In this document: positions 1 to 6,191 of the stretch, in pieces | Layout of the letters: each line of letters opens with the position of its first letter | Numbering within the stretch: position 1 is the stretch's first letter | Translations under genes and position numbers: made by a program | From: Bacteroidales bacterium | Lineage (GTDB): Bacteria; Bacteroidota; Bacteroidia; Bacteroidales; WCHB1-69 | Assembly: GCA_031264975.1 (NCBI GenBank) | Contig: JAISDH010000164.1 | Span: 1-6,310 of the forward strand | Length of the DNA stretch: 6,310 bases | Direction: 5' to 3' | The notes under the pieces: model-generated | Seen by the model: only the letters and a program-made list of their open reading frames with translations | What the model was told of the DNA's origin: nothing | Databases searched by the model: none

Positions 1-263
1 ATTACATAGGTAGAACGTTCTCCATCAACAACTTTTTCTTTGATGTTTAAAATAAACGTACCCGTCGGTTTTAAAACTCGTAACAGTTCTTTTGAAATTG
101 GTATAAACCATTCTACATATTTATCAGGCGCAACGCCGCCGTATGTATTTTTTCGTTGGTCGGCATAAGGAGGAGAAGTAACAACCAAATCAATGGAATT
201 ACTATCTATTGACTTTAAAACTTCTTTACAATCTCCAAGCAATATATTAGTTTCTAAGTTCAT
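1..263 (-). CDS. DNA methyltransferase, beta-class N4-cytosine/N6-adenine type (N-terminal part)
   Basis: This is the first 87 residues of a site-specific DNA methyltransferase; the rest lies beyond the left edge. Residues 8-12 (LLGDC) followed by TSPPYADQR at 29-37 form the typical start of the DNA methylase N-4/N-6 family. SPPY is catalytic motif IV, which positions the flipped target base. The stretch LLRVLKPTGTFILNIKEK (60-77) matches the conserved strand-loop region that follows. Motif IV lies close to the N-terminus, so the AdoMet-binding FxGxG motif is expected later, as in the beta class. SPPY is more common in N4-cytosine enzymes, but some N6-adenine enzymes also have it, so the modified base is undecided. 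The ATG overlaps the TGA of the upstream 60-residue gene as ATGA, which suggests translational coupling. Whether this belongs to a restriction-modification pair or is an orphan enzyme cannot be seen here. Confidence 0.92.
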   Translation of the reverse strand, partial: MNLETNILLGDCKEVLKSIDSNSIDLVVTSPPYADQRKNTYGGVAPDKYVEWFIPISKELLRVLKPTGTFILNIKEKVVDGERSTYV

Positions 264-442
264 TTTTTAATCATTTCTGTAAAAATAGTGTTGTAAATAA
301 TATGATTAGTTTCACCTAAACCCCATTCAAAAGCATCTTTTGCAATGTCAATTTCTTCATCGGTTAATTTTCTACCAATAGCCTCCATTGCTTCACATTG
401 TAAATCTTCGACAGTTATCATGTAAATTATATTGTCTTCCAT
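260..442 (-). CDS. Small acidic protein of unknown function, upstream of the methyltransferase
   Basis: This encodes 60 residues that I do not recognise as a named family. The protein is acidic (14 Asp/Glu against 5 Lys/Arg). It looks mainly helical, with one helix around residues 10-22, a turn at GRKLTDEE (23-30), a helix from 28 to 39, then WGLGE and a C-terminal helix from about 45. It has no signal peptide, membrane segment or cysteine pair. Its stop overlaps the methyltransferase start (ATGA), which supports a real, coupled gene. The start is uncertain. The ATG at 442 overlaps the preceding small gene by 16 bp, while an ATG at 421 (Met8, MITVEDLQ) begins 5 bp after that gene's stop and gives 53 residues. 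No clear ribosome-binding site separates the two choices. A regulatory or accessory role in DNA modification is inferred from position only. Confidence 0.65.
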   Translation of the reverse strand: MEDNIIYMITVEDLQCEAMEAIGRKLTDEEIDIAKDAFEWGLGETNHIIYNTIFTEMIKK

Positions 443-594
443 ATTATGTTATTATTTTGAATATGTTTTGTCGTCTCAGTTTCGCTGTATTGTATTAAAT
501 AGGCAATGTTCGAGGTGGTTACTTTTTTTCCAATGTAATCCGTAGCCCATTTACTTGCTTCTAATATACTGAATAATTGTATATTTTCACTCAT
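427..594 (-). CDS. Small helix-turn-helix protein, possibly the remnant N-terminus of a DNA methyltransferase
   Basis: This frame encodes 55 residues from ATG at 594 to TAA at 427. Residues 9-36 look like an excisionase/MerR-type helix-turn-helix: a first helix SILEASKWATDYI, then a recognition-like helix TTSNIAYLIQY. From general knowledge, a similar segment occurs at the N-terminus of some Bacteroidota DNA methyltransferases, where it continues past LIQY for many residues before the catalytic domain. Here the domain is followed by only about 19 residues (37-55), including ETTKH. It is therefore either a free-standing small DNA-binding protein or a remnant left by an internal deletion. It begins about 23 bp downstream of a TAnnTTTG box and overlaps the next gene by 16 bp, which supports its being transcribed as the first gene of the modification operon. 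That it is translated is an inference. Confidence 0.5.
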   Translation of the reverse strand: MSENIQLFSILEASKWATDYIGKKVTTSNIAYLIQYSETETTKHIQNNNIIWKTI

Positions 595-616
595 TTCCAA
601 TCATTTTTACTTTTTG

Positions 617-624
617 CAAAAGTA
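617..624 (-). promoter_or_regulatory. Bacteroidota-type -7 box for the methyltransferase operon
   Basis: On the minus strand the sequence reads TACTTTTG, an exact match to the Bacteroidota -7 consensus TAnnTTTG. It lies 22 bp before the ATG at 594. A TTTTG at 653-649 could be the -33 element, but the 24-bp gap is longer than the usual 19-21 bp, so that part is weak. Transcription would start near 610, giving a very short leader. Confidence 0.5.
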
Positions 625-649
625 CAAAATTCTTTTCACTTATACTTCC

Positions 650-668
650 AAAATTTCCGGAAAATTTT
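650..668. promoter_or_regulatory. AT-rich palindrome, possible operator of the methyltransferase operon
   Basis: The sequence AAAATTTCCGGAAAATTTT is a palindrome with a perfect core TTTCCGGAAA. The outer arms pair after allowing one extra A on the right. It adjoins or overlaps the possible -33 element of the minus-strand promoter, where a regulator of the modification operon might bind. The function is inferred from symmetry and position only. Confidence 0.3.
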
Positions 669-766
669 CTACCGCCTTTTCTTTCTTTTCATCAACCATT
701 TTTGCCTATATCTTGCCGGTTTTTACATTGATATGCCCTCCCCTCTCCTATTCTACCCTTTGTCCT

Positions 767-814
767 TTCGCCCTTTCATCCGTTCGCCCTTTCGTCCCTT
801 TCGCCTTTTCATCC
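767..814. repeat. Three degenerate tandem copies of a 15-17 bp pyrimidine-rich unit
   Basis: The units are TTCGCCCTTTCATCCG (767-782), TTCGCCCTTTCGTCCCT (783-799) and TTCGCCTTTTCATCC (800-814). They agree at most positions and share the TTCGCC...TTTC...TCC pattern. Partly similar C/T-rich sequence continues to the left (about 735-766). It is a short minisatellite-like array. There is no spacer structure of the CRISPR kind and no sign of an inserted element. Confidence 0.65.
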
Positions 815-897
815 ACAAATAAAGATTCTTTTTTTCTTCTCAATATAATGTAACACAAATGTAATCGTTCTATAAACAAGATTCAATAAAAAGAGAA

Positions 898-905
898 TAT
901 CTTTG
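898..905 (+). promoter_or_regulatory. Bacteroidota-type -7 box for pyruvate kinase
   Basis: TATCTTTG matches the Bacteroidota -7 consensus TAnnTTTG exactly and ends 24 bp before the pyruvate kinase ATG. No convincing TTTG-type -33 element is found 19-21 bp upstream. The start of transcription would be near 912, leaving a leader of about 18 nucleotides. Confidence 0.5.
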
Positions 906-929
906 CTCATATATAAATAAAGAAAAAAC

Positions 930-2354
930 ATGGATAAGAAAACAAAAATTGTAGCAACAATATCTGAGTTTACAGGTACAGAAGAATATCTGTCTCAATT
1001 GTTTGACGCAGGCGTAAATGTGGTACGTCTCAACAGTGCGCATCAAAGTTTGGAAACTGCTGTGGGGGTAATAAAAAATATTCGTAAAATAAACCCAAGT
1101 ATTGCCATTCTGATTGATACCAAAGGTCCCGAAGTCAGAACTTCCTCGCAAGGAACGTCGTTGCAAGTGAAAAAAGGGGATGAAATAAAAATAAAAAGCG
1201 ACCCTGAAGGAAAATCAGGAGGCGATGTTTTGTATGTAAACTATGGCGGGTTCTATAACGATGTTTTTATAGACGACGTTATTCTAATCAACGACGGAGA
1301 AATATCGATGACTATTACCAAAAAAGATAATCAAATCCTCTACTGCAAAATAGAAGACGACGGGGAAATAAAACCAAAGAAAGGAGTTAACGCTCCCAAT
1401 GTTAAATTACATTTGCCCGCCATATCGGAAAAGGATAAGATATTTATTGATTTTGCCATAAAACATAAATTGGATTATATCGCACACAGTTTTGTGCAAC
1501 ATGCAGATGATGTTTGCGAAATACGAAAAATTCTTCAAGAAAAAGACAGCAAAATCAAGATAATATCAAAAATTGAAAATCAAATAGGAGTAGATAATAT
1601 TGCCGAAATTATAGAAGTGTCCGACGGAATTATGGTAGCCAGAGGCGACTTGGGAATTGAAATAGCCGCTGAAAAAATACCCGTAATCCAAAGAATGTTA
1701 ATCAAAAGTTGCATAAAGAATAACAAAATGGTCATCATTGCTACCCAAATGCTGCATTCAATGATTACCAATCCCCGACCAACAAGAGCAGAAGTAAACG
1801 ACGTCGCCACAGCCGTGTATGAAAAAGCGGATGCGTTGATGTTGTCGGGCGAGACGGCAACCGGAAATTATCCGATACAATCAGTTGAAATGATGTCGAA
1901 AATTATTAAAGAAGTTGAACTTGCAACGGATAAATATCCCCCCAAATCACAACCTTTACACGACGATGTTTTATCTGTTCTGTCTCATTCGGCAGTTTTG
2001 ACTTGTAATACTTTACCGATAAAAGCAATCATCGTAGATACCTTAACCGGAAGAACGGCGCGTTTTTTATCTGCATATCGCGGGAAAACGCCGGTATATG
2101 CTTTCTGTTACAACGAATATGCGATGCGTCAACTGGCATTGACATACGGCGTTAAAGCATTTATGATGGAGTTGTCTCATTCGAGAGATAATTTCCTCAG
2201 ACGTACCATAAAATTTCTAATCAAAGAAAAAACGCTTATTCCTTCCGATACTGTCGTTGTTATTGGCGGGTCTTTCGGTATGGCGAATGGCGCGAGTTTT
2301 ATGGAAATTTCTACTGCGCAAAATCTTTTGGACTATCCCATAGATAAGACGTAA
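930..2354 (+). CDS. pyk: Pyruvate kinase
   Basis: This enzyme transfers phosphate from phosphoenolpyruvate to ADP, giving pyruvate and ATP in the cytoplasm, the last step of glycolysis. The 474 residues fit the usual family length. The N-terminal and barrel parts show KTKIVATI (4-11), RLNSAHQ (33-39) and IDTKGPEVRT (62-71). The B domain covers roughly residues 72-160 and leads into KKGVNAP. The active-site signature IISKIENQ (211-218) has the catalytic Lys214 and the metal ligand Glu216. MVARGDLGIEI (235-245) supplies Asp240, and ATQML (271-275) and SGETATGNYP (306-315) follow. The C-terminal domain (about 345-474) keeps a TLTGRTARFLSAYR stretch like the regulatory domain of other pyruvate kinases. 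One oddity is that the usual potassium-ligand Ser of the RLNFSHG motif is Ala37 here, although Glu68, linked to potassium dependence, is kept. The gene has its own promoter and no close partner. Confidence 0.97.
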   Translation: MDKKTKIVATISEFTGTEEYLSQLFDAGVNVVRLNSAHQSLETAVGVIKNIRKINPSIAILIDTKGPEVRTSSQGTSLQVKKGDEIKIKSDPEGKSGGDVLYVNYGGFYNDVFIDDVILINDGEISMTITKKDNQILYCKIEDDGEIKPKKGVNAPNVKLHLPAISEKDKIFIDFAIKHKLDYIAHSFVQHADDVCEIRKILQEKDSKIKIISKIENQIGVDNIAEIIEVSDGIMVARGDLGIEIAAEKIPVIQRMLIKSCIKNNKMVIIATQMLHSMITNPRPTRAEVNDVATAVYEKADALMLSGETATGNYPIQSVEMMSKIIKEVELATDKYPPKSQPLHDDVLSVLSHSAVLTCNTLPIKAIIVDTLTGRTARFLSAYRGKTPVYAFCYNEYAMRQLALTYGVKAFMMELSHSRDNFLRRTIKFLIKEKTLIPSDTVVVIGGSFGMANGASFMEISTAQNLLDYPIDKT

Positions 2355-2508
2355 ATCTTTGTGAACAAAATCATATACAACCTTATTGTGTGCGGCAATT
2401 CCCTAATTTGGAGTGATTTCCTTTCGCTGTTTCATTGTTTTACGGCGTATTGTTGTCTTTCATTGCCGACAGAAAATAAATAGTGTTATAAAAAAAAATA
2501 AAATACTT

Positions 2509-2535
2509 TTTTACTGGGAATATCAAACAGTAAAA
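2509..2535. repeat. Inverted repeat, 8-bp arms with an 11-nt loop
   Basis: TTTTACTG (2509-2516) and CAGTAAAA (2528-2535) are perfect reverse complements. The stem is AT-rich and no T-run follows on the plus strand, so it is a poor intrinsic terminator in that direction. It could be a protein-binding site, a weak RNA hairpin at the end of the pyruvate kinase transcript, or chance in AT-rich DNA. Confidence 0.45.
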
Positions 2536-2643
2536 CATTGATTACATTACCTATCCGAATTATTTTCATTCGCGTGATATTTATTTTTAGTCATTATTTT
2601 CAAAAAAAAATACTGTCAGCTATATTCTGTATGTGTTTTTTTA

Positions 2644-2651
2644 TAATTTTG
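2644..2651 (+). promoter_or_regulatory. Bacteroidota-type -7 box for the recQ operon
   Basis: TAATTTTG fits TAnnTTTG and lies 57 bp before the recQ ATG. No TTTG-like -33 element is evident at the normal spacing. A start near 2658 would give a leader of about 50 nucleotides. Confidence 0.45.
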
Positions 2652-2708
2652 CACACATGAGTTATGCTTTCGATTTTGGAAGAATATATGTTGAAATAAG
2701 AATGAGTA

Positions 2709-4910
2709 ATGAGCAAAATAGATACGGTTTATCCTGATATTCAAAAGAAACTTAAACAGTTTTTTGGTTTTGATCATTTCAAGGGTAATCAAGAAAAAGT
2801 TATCCATAGCGTCCTGAATGGACGTAATTCTTTTGTTATTATGCCTACAGGCGGTGGTAAGTCGTTATGTTACCAGCTGCCTGCGCTAGTAATGGAAGGA
2901 ACAGCTATTGTTATATCTCCGCTGATTGCGTTAATGAAAAATCAGGTTGATATTATGAGGAGTCTCAGTTCGGAGAAGTCCATTGCTCATGTATATAATT
3001 CTTCTTTAAATAAAAAGGATCAATTTTCGGTAAGAGATGATTTAATGCGAGGAAAAATAAAACTTTTGTACATGGCGCCGGAATCGTTTGCCAAATTAGA
3101 AAATATACAAATGCTGAAAGAAATCAAGATTTCTTTCTATGCTATTGACGAAGCTCACTGCATATCGGAATGGGGGCATGATTTCCGTCCGGAATACAGG
3201 AGACTGCGCCATGTGATATATTCTATTAGACAAAATGTTCCCATTATGGCTTTAACAGCTACGGCGACTCCCAAAGTTCAACACGATATTCAAAAGAACT
3301 TGGGAATGATGAATGCTGATATTTTTCTATCCTCATTTGACAGACCGAATCTTTTTTACGAAGTAAGGGAGAAAACAGTAGATATTGATAAGGATATTGC
3401 GAAGTTTATCAAGAAACATCCCAATAAATCAGGCATCATCTATTGTTTAAGCCGCAAACAGGTAGAGGATTTGACGGAGTTTTTAGTCTTAAATAAAATC
3501 AAAGCCGTCCCCTATCACGCGGGCTTGGATTCTAGTGTACGGGCAATGAATCAGGATATGTTCCTGAACGAAGCTATTGACGTCATTGTTGCAACAATTG
3601 CATTCGGTATGGGCATTGATAAACCGGATGTGCGATATGTAATTCATTATAATATGCCGAGAAGTTTGGAAGGCTATTATCAGGAAACCGGACGCGCAGG
3701 ACGCGACGGAAGAGGAGCGCTCTGCATTGCTTTTTACGCTTATGCAGACATCCAAAAAATGGAAATACTGGCAAAAACAAAACCTTTGGCAGAACAGGAA
3801 ATAATAAAACTACTATTGTCTGAAACAACATCTTATTCCGAATCAGATTTGTGTAGACGCAAACATTTACTGTTTTACTTTGGGGAAATATATAATAAAG
3901 AAAATTGTGGTTCTTGTGATAATTGTACTCACATAAAAATTATGGAAGAAGGTAAAGAATTTATGGGTTTGTTGCTTGAAACAATCAGTGAATTGAGGCA
4001 ACAGTTTAAGGAAAAACACATCATTAATGTGTTAAGAGGTAATATGTCTACCGACATAAGGAAGTATAAACATAATGAATTGAAACATTTTGGAGAAGGA
4101 CAGACCAAAACAGAAAAGTTTTGGCAATCACTTATTCGTCAAGCATTATTTGAAAAATTATTGGTAAATAATATTGACAATTACGGCGTCTTGAAACTTA
4201 CGCCGGAAGGTGAAAAATTTATCAAACGTCCCCACTCTATTAAAGTTGTCAATGAAAAAAAGGAAAATGAAGATGATGACGCAGCCGAATTGGCTTCTCC
4301 ACAAAAAGGCGGCTTTGTAGATAAGGCATTATTTTCAATGCTAAAGGATTTATTAAAGACCATTGCAAAGCGTGAAAATCTTCCTCCTTATGTCATATTT
4401 CAAGAAACATCATTAGAGGATATGTGCGTGCATTATCCGACAACGGTGGAAGAAATGACGCAAATTACCGGCGTTGGGACGGGAAAGGCGCAAAAGTATG
4501 GAAAACCTTTTGCCGATTTAATTCGTAAATATGTTGAAGATAATGAAATTGAACGACCGCAAGATATTGTTATCAAATCTGCTATCAATAAATCGGGCAT
4601 GAAGGTATACATCATCCAGAATATTGACAGGAAAATTAATTTGGAAGACATCGCCATTGCCAAAAACCTGACAATGGACGAACTTTTATCGGAAATAGAA
4701 AGTATTGTCATTTCCGGCACTAAAATTAATATTGATTACTATATTGAGCAATCTATTGATTTGTATCGTCGTGAAGAAATTATGGAATATTTGCATGAAA
4801 AACAGGAAGATTCTCTGGATGAAGTCCTCTCGGAACTTGGAGAAGAAGAATATACTATGGATGAAATCAGATTAATGCGGATTAAATTCTTATCGGATAG
4901 CGGAAATTAA
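2709..4910 (+). CDS. recQ: ATP-dependent DNA helicase RecQ
   Basis: RecQ is a 3'-to-5' superfamily 2 DNA helicase that acts in recombination and repair of stalled forks. Motif 0 is FGFDHFKGNQ (19-28). Walker A is PTGGGKS (46-52, Lys51), Walker B is IDEAH (146-150), and the aromatic-rich loop is ISEWGHDFRPEY (152-163). TATAT (184-188) and VATIAFGMGIDKP (294-306) follow, then motif VI QETGRAGRDGRG (325-336) with the arginine-finger residues. Zinc ligands are Cys382, Cys400, Cys403 and Cys406. A winged-helix region spans about 411-510, an acidic linker 515-530, and an HRDC domain about 535-612. The 733 residues exceed the roughly 610 of E. coli RecQ. The extra C-terminal 120 residues resemble the helix-turn-helix extension of Bacteroidota RecQ proteins. 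The ATG is the first possible start, since an in-frame TGA lies at 2703-2705. No Shine-Dalgarno sequence is seen. It heads a three-gene operon. Confidence 0.97.
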   Translation: MSKIDTVYPDIQKKLKQFFGFDHFKGNQEKVIHSVLNGRNSFVIMPTGGGKSLCYQLPALVMEGTAIVISPLIALMKNQVDIMRSLSSEKSIAHVYNSSLNKKDQFSVRDDLMRGKIKLLYMAPESFAKLENIQMLKEIKISFYAIDEAHCISEWGHDFRPEYRRLRHVIYSIRQNVPIMALTATATPKVQHDIQKNLGMMNADIFLSSFDRPNLFYEVREKTVDIDKDIAKFIKKHPNKSGIIYCLSRKQVEDLTEFLVLNKIKAVPYHAGLDSSVRAMNQDMFLNEAIDVIVATIAFGMGIDKPDVRYVIHYNMPRSLEGYYQETGRAGRDGRGALCIAFYAYADIQKMEILAKTKPLAEQEIIKLLLSETTSYSESDLCRRKHLLFYFGEIYNKENCGSCDNCTHIKIMEEGKEFMGLLLETISELRQQFKEKHIINVLRGNMSTDIRKYKHNELKHFGEGQTKTEKFWQSLIRQALFEKLLVNNIDNYGVLKLTPEGEKFIKRPHSIKVVNEKKENEDDDAAELASPQKGGFVDKALFSMLKDLLKTIAKRENLPPYVIFQETSLEDMCVHYPTTVEEMTQITGVGTGKAQKYGKPFADLIRKYVEDNEIERPQDIVIKSAINKSGMKVYIIQNIDRKINLEDIAIAKNLTMDELLSEIESIVISGTKINIDYYIEQSIDLYRREEIMEYLHEKQEDSLDEVLSELGEEEYTMDEIRLMRIKFLSDSGN

Positions 4911-4922
4911 ACTATAAATATA

Positions 4923-5696
4923 ATGGAAGAAAACGAAAAATTACATCAAAACGAACAGGCTGAACAGGATAATAACGAAACAAATTCTGCGCCAATTGAC
5001 AATTGTGATAATGACAATGAAAACAGGGAAATATTGCCGGAAAATAAAAACGACTTGTTTGAAATGAAACCGGAGTGTTCTAAGAAGAAGAAACAAAAAA
5101 CATGTATACTGCAAATCACAGGTTATGGTATTGTAGCGGTTGCCGTTATTGTGCTTTATGTGTTGCATTTTTTGCAGCCGCAACCCTTTAAGCCCATGCC
5201 GGTGCGTACAGGAGACAGTTCACAGTCATTGATTGTTACCGTCAATACGGATTCGCTAATGGAACATTTTGTTCTTGCCAAATTGTTGAAGGATGATTTG
5301 GAAAAAGAAACAGAAAATTATCAAAAAGAACTGCAGAAAAAATCTGCCGATTTCGAATCCAAATACCAGAATTATATGATTAATGTACAAAATAATGTTT
5401 TGACCCAAACGCAAATGCAAAATGCGGAAAAACAATTGATACAGGAAAAGGAATCTTTGGAAGCTTTATCCGAACGCTATACAAAAATACTCGTAGATAA
5501 AGAAATGTCGGTACAAAACGAAATCATGGATTCTTTAAAAAACGCAACAAAGCGCGTGAATGAAGCAGGATATAATGCCGATTATATTTTTGCCATAAGT
5601 TCCGGTTCTGCTGTTTTGTATGCAAACGAATTGTTTGACATTACCGATTTGGTGATAAAAGAACTGAATGATTCTTATAAAAATTCAACAAAATGA
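4923..5696 (+). CDS. Membrane-anchored OmpH/Skp-like periplasmic protein
   Basis: The 257-residue protein has three parts. Residues 1-52 form a hydrophilic, Asn/Glu/Asp-rich tail. SKKKKQK (53-59) and a single hydrophobic segment (about 61-84) follow, predicting an N-in, C-out membrane anchor. From VTVNTDSLMEHF (105-116) to about 252 the sequence looks like the OmpH/Skp family, with a beta strand, a long charged coiled-coil hairpin (about 118-212), and a closing YNADYIFAISSGSAVLYAN (217-235). Skp-type proteins hold unfolded outer-membrane proteins in the periplasm. That role here is inference. Classical Skp has a cleaved signal peptide, but no cleavage site such as AxA is visible after this segment. 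A later start at Met48 would remove the tail, but the full frame begins only 12 bp after recQ, so I keep the ATG at 4923. The next gene overlaps it by 4 bp. Confidence 0.85.
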   Translation: MEENEKLHQNEQAEQDNNETNSAPIDNCDNDNENREILPENKNDLFEMKPECSKKKKQKTCILQITGYGIVAVAVIVLYVLHFLQPQPFKPMPVRTGDSSQSLIVTVNTDSLMEHFVLAKLLKDDLEKETENYQKELQKKSADFESKYQNYMINVQNNVLTQTQMQNAEKQLIQEKESLEALSERYTKILVDKEMSVQNEIMDSLKNATKRVNEAGYNADYIFAISSGSAVLYANELFDITDLVIKELNDSYKNSTK

Positions 5697-6169
5697 AAAG
5701 AATAATCAAACGGAGCCATTACTTGAAATATGGTTTATTTTTGTTGGTCATTGCTATTGCTACAATTGCGTGCAAGAGAATAAAAACAACAGCGGAAGTA
5801 AAGGAAACTTATGCGGACGGTAAAGCCAAAAAAGTAGACGAATATACAACCGACGACAACGGAAGGAAAATATTATATAAGGAAACCTATTATTTTCCGG
5901 GAGAAAAAAAGTATATATCAGGAACGTACAACAATACCAAGGAAAGGAGCGGCGTTTGGACTTCGTGGTATGAAAACGGAGAAAAAAACAGCGAACAAAA
6001 CTACGTCAATGGTAAAGAAGACGGCATATACCGTGTTTGGCATCCCAACGGAAAACCCTATATTAAGGGAGAGTATGAAATGGGAGAAAAAACAGGAATG
6101 TGGTCGTTTCATGATTCTTTGGGCAAGGTAATAAATGAAGTCTCCTTTGAGAAAAATAAAACAAACTAA
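5693..6169 (+). CDS. MORN-repeat (YwqK-like) lipoprotein
   Basis: This encodes 158 residues of a predicted lipoprotein. A basic start (MKRIIKRSHYLK) and a hydrophobic stretch end in ATIAC, which fits a lipobox with Cys27 as the lipidated residue. The residues after it (KRIKTT) lack the acidic run used for surface export in many Bacteroidota, so a periplasm-facing position is more likely. Residues 67-137 form three repeats with an exact 24-residue period, shown by Trp89, Tyr113 and Trp137 and by YENG, HPNG and similar turns. A partial fourth repeat runs to the end. They belong to the MORN_2 type found in YwqK-like proteins. That family is sometimes labelled antitoxin, but no toxin gene lies nearby, so I do not use that name as a function. 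Its start overlaps the stop of the preceding gene (ATGA), and a terminator follows 22 bp downstream. Confidence 0.88.
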   Translation: MKRIIKRSHYLKYGLFLLVIAIATIACKRIKTTAEVKETYADGKAKKVDEYTTDDNGRKILYKETYYFPGEKKYISGTYNNTKERSGVWTSWYENGEKNSEQNYVNGKEDGIYRVWHPNGKPYIKGEYEMGEKTGMWSFHDSLGKVINEVSFEKNKTN

Positions 6170-6191
6170 CCCAAAATTTAGAACAAAATAT

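Larger units (their letters stand above)
595..929. other. Divergent intergenic control region, pyrimidine-rich on the top strand
   Basis: This 335-bp stretch lies between the divergent methyltransferase operon and the pyruvate kinase gene. It holds an outward-facing TAnnTTTG box for each side, the palindrome at 650-668 and the degenerate tandem repeat at 767-814. From about 655 to 845 the top strand is strongly rich in C and T. Reading frames of about 80 codons on the plus strand here translate into low-complexity Phe/Pro/Arg/Ser sequence with no recognisable domain, so I do not call a gene. No tRNA or other RNA gene was seen. Confidence 0.7.
2355..2708. other. Gene-free AT-rich spacer between pyruvate kinase and recQ
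   Basis: These 354 bp hold no credible gene on either strand. A dyad lies at 2509-2535 and a -7 box for recQ at 2644-2651. A 7-bp inverted pair, CGGCAAT at 2393-2399 and ATTGCCG at 2462-2468, is separated by 62 bp and is of doubtful meaning. Several A- and T-runs occur between 2490 and 2645. I see no convincing intrinsic terminator directly after pyruvate kinase: the TTTGTGAACAAA dyad at 2358-2369 is too small and lacks a T-run. Confidence 0.7.

Noticed and set aside
577..853. Two overlapping plus-strand reading frames of about 80 codons in the divergent spacer
   Set aside because: They translate the C/T-rich repeat into low-complexity Phe/Pro/Arg/Ser sequence, have no domain, and overlap the minus-strand promoter and start region.
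595..929. Possible CRISPR array in the tandem repeat region
   Set aside because: The units are directly adjacent, degenerate and 15-17 bp long, with no unique spacers and no cas gene in the window.
870..1166. Minus-strand reading frame of 98 codons over the pyruvate kinase start
   Set aside because: It is antisense to well-conserved pyruvate kinase coding sequence and has no recognisable features.
2393..2468. Inverted pair CGGCAAT / ATTGCCG with a 62-bp gap
   Set aside because: The 7-bp arms and long gap are easily due to chance. There is no T-run and no clear stem interior.
2361..2483. A 40-codon frame from GTG just after pyruvate kinase
   Set aside because: It has a non-ATG start, Cys-rich random-looking composition and no supporting signal. 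It is probably chance.
2657..2737. A 26-codon upstream frame from ATG at 2657 overlapping the recQ start
   Set aside because: Its ATG lies at about the predicted transcription start, and nothing in the peptide suggests function. Translational control of recQ by it cannot be supported.
3489..3831. Minus-strand reading frames inside recQ
   Set aside because: They lie antisense to the conserved helicase motifs V and VI, so they are shadows of the coding strand.
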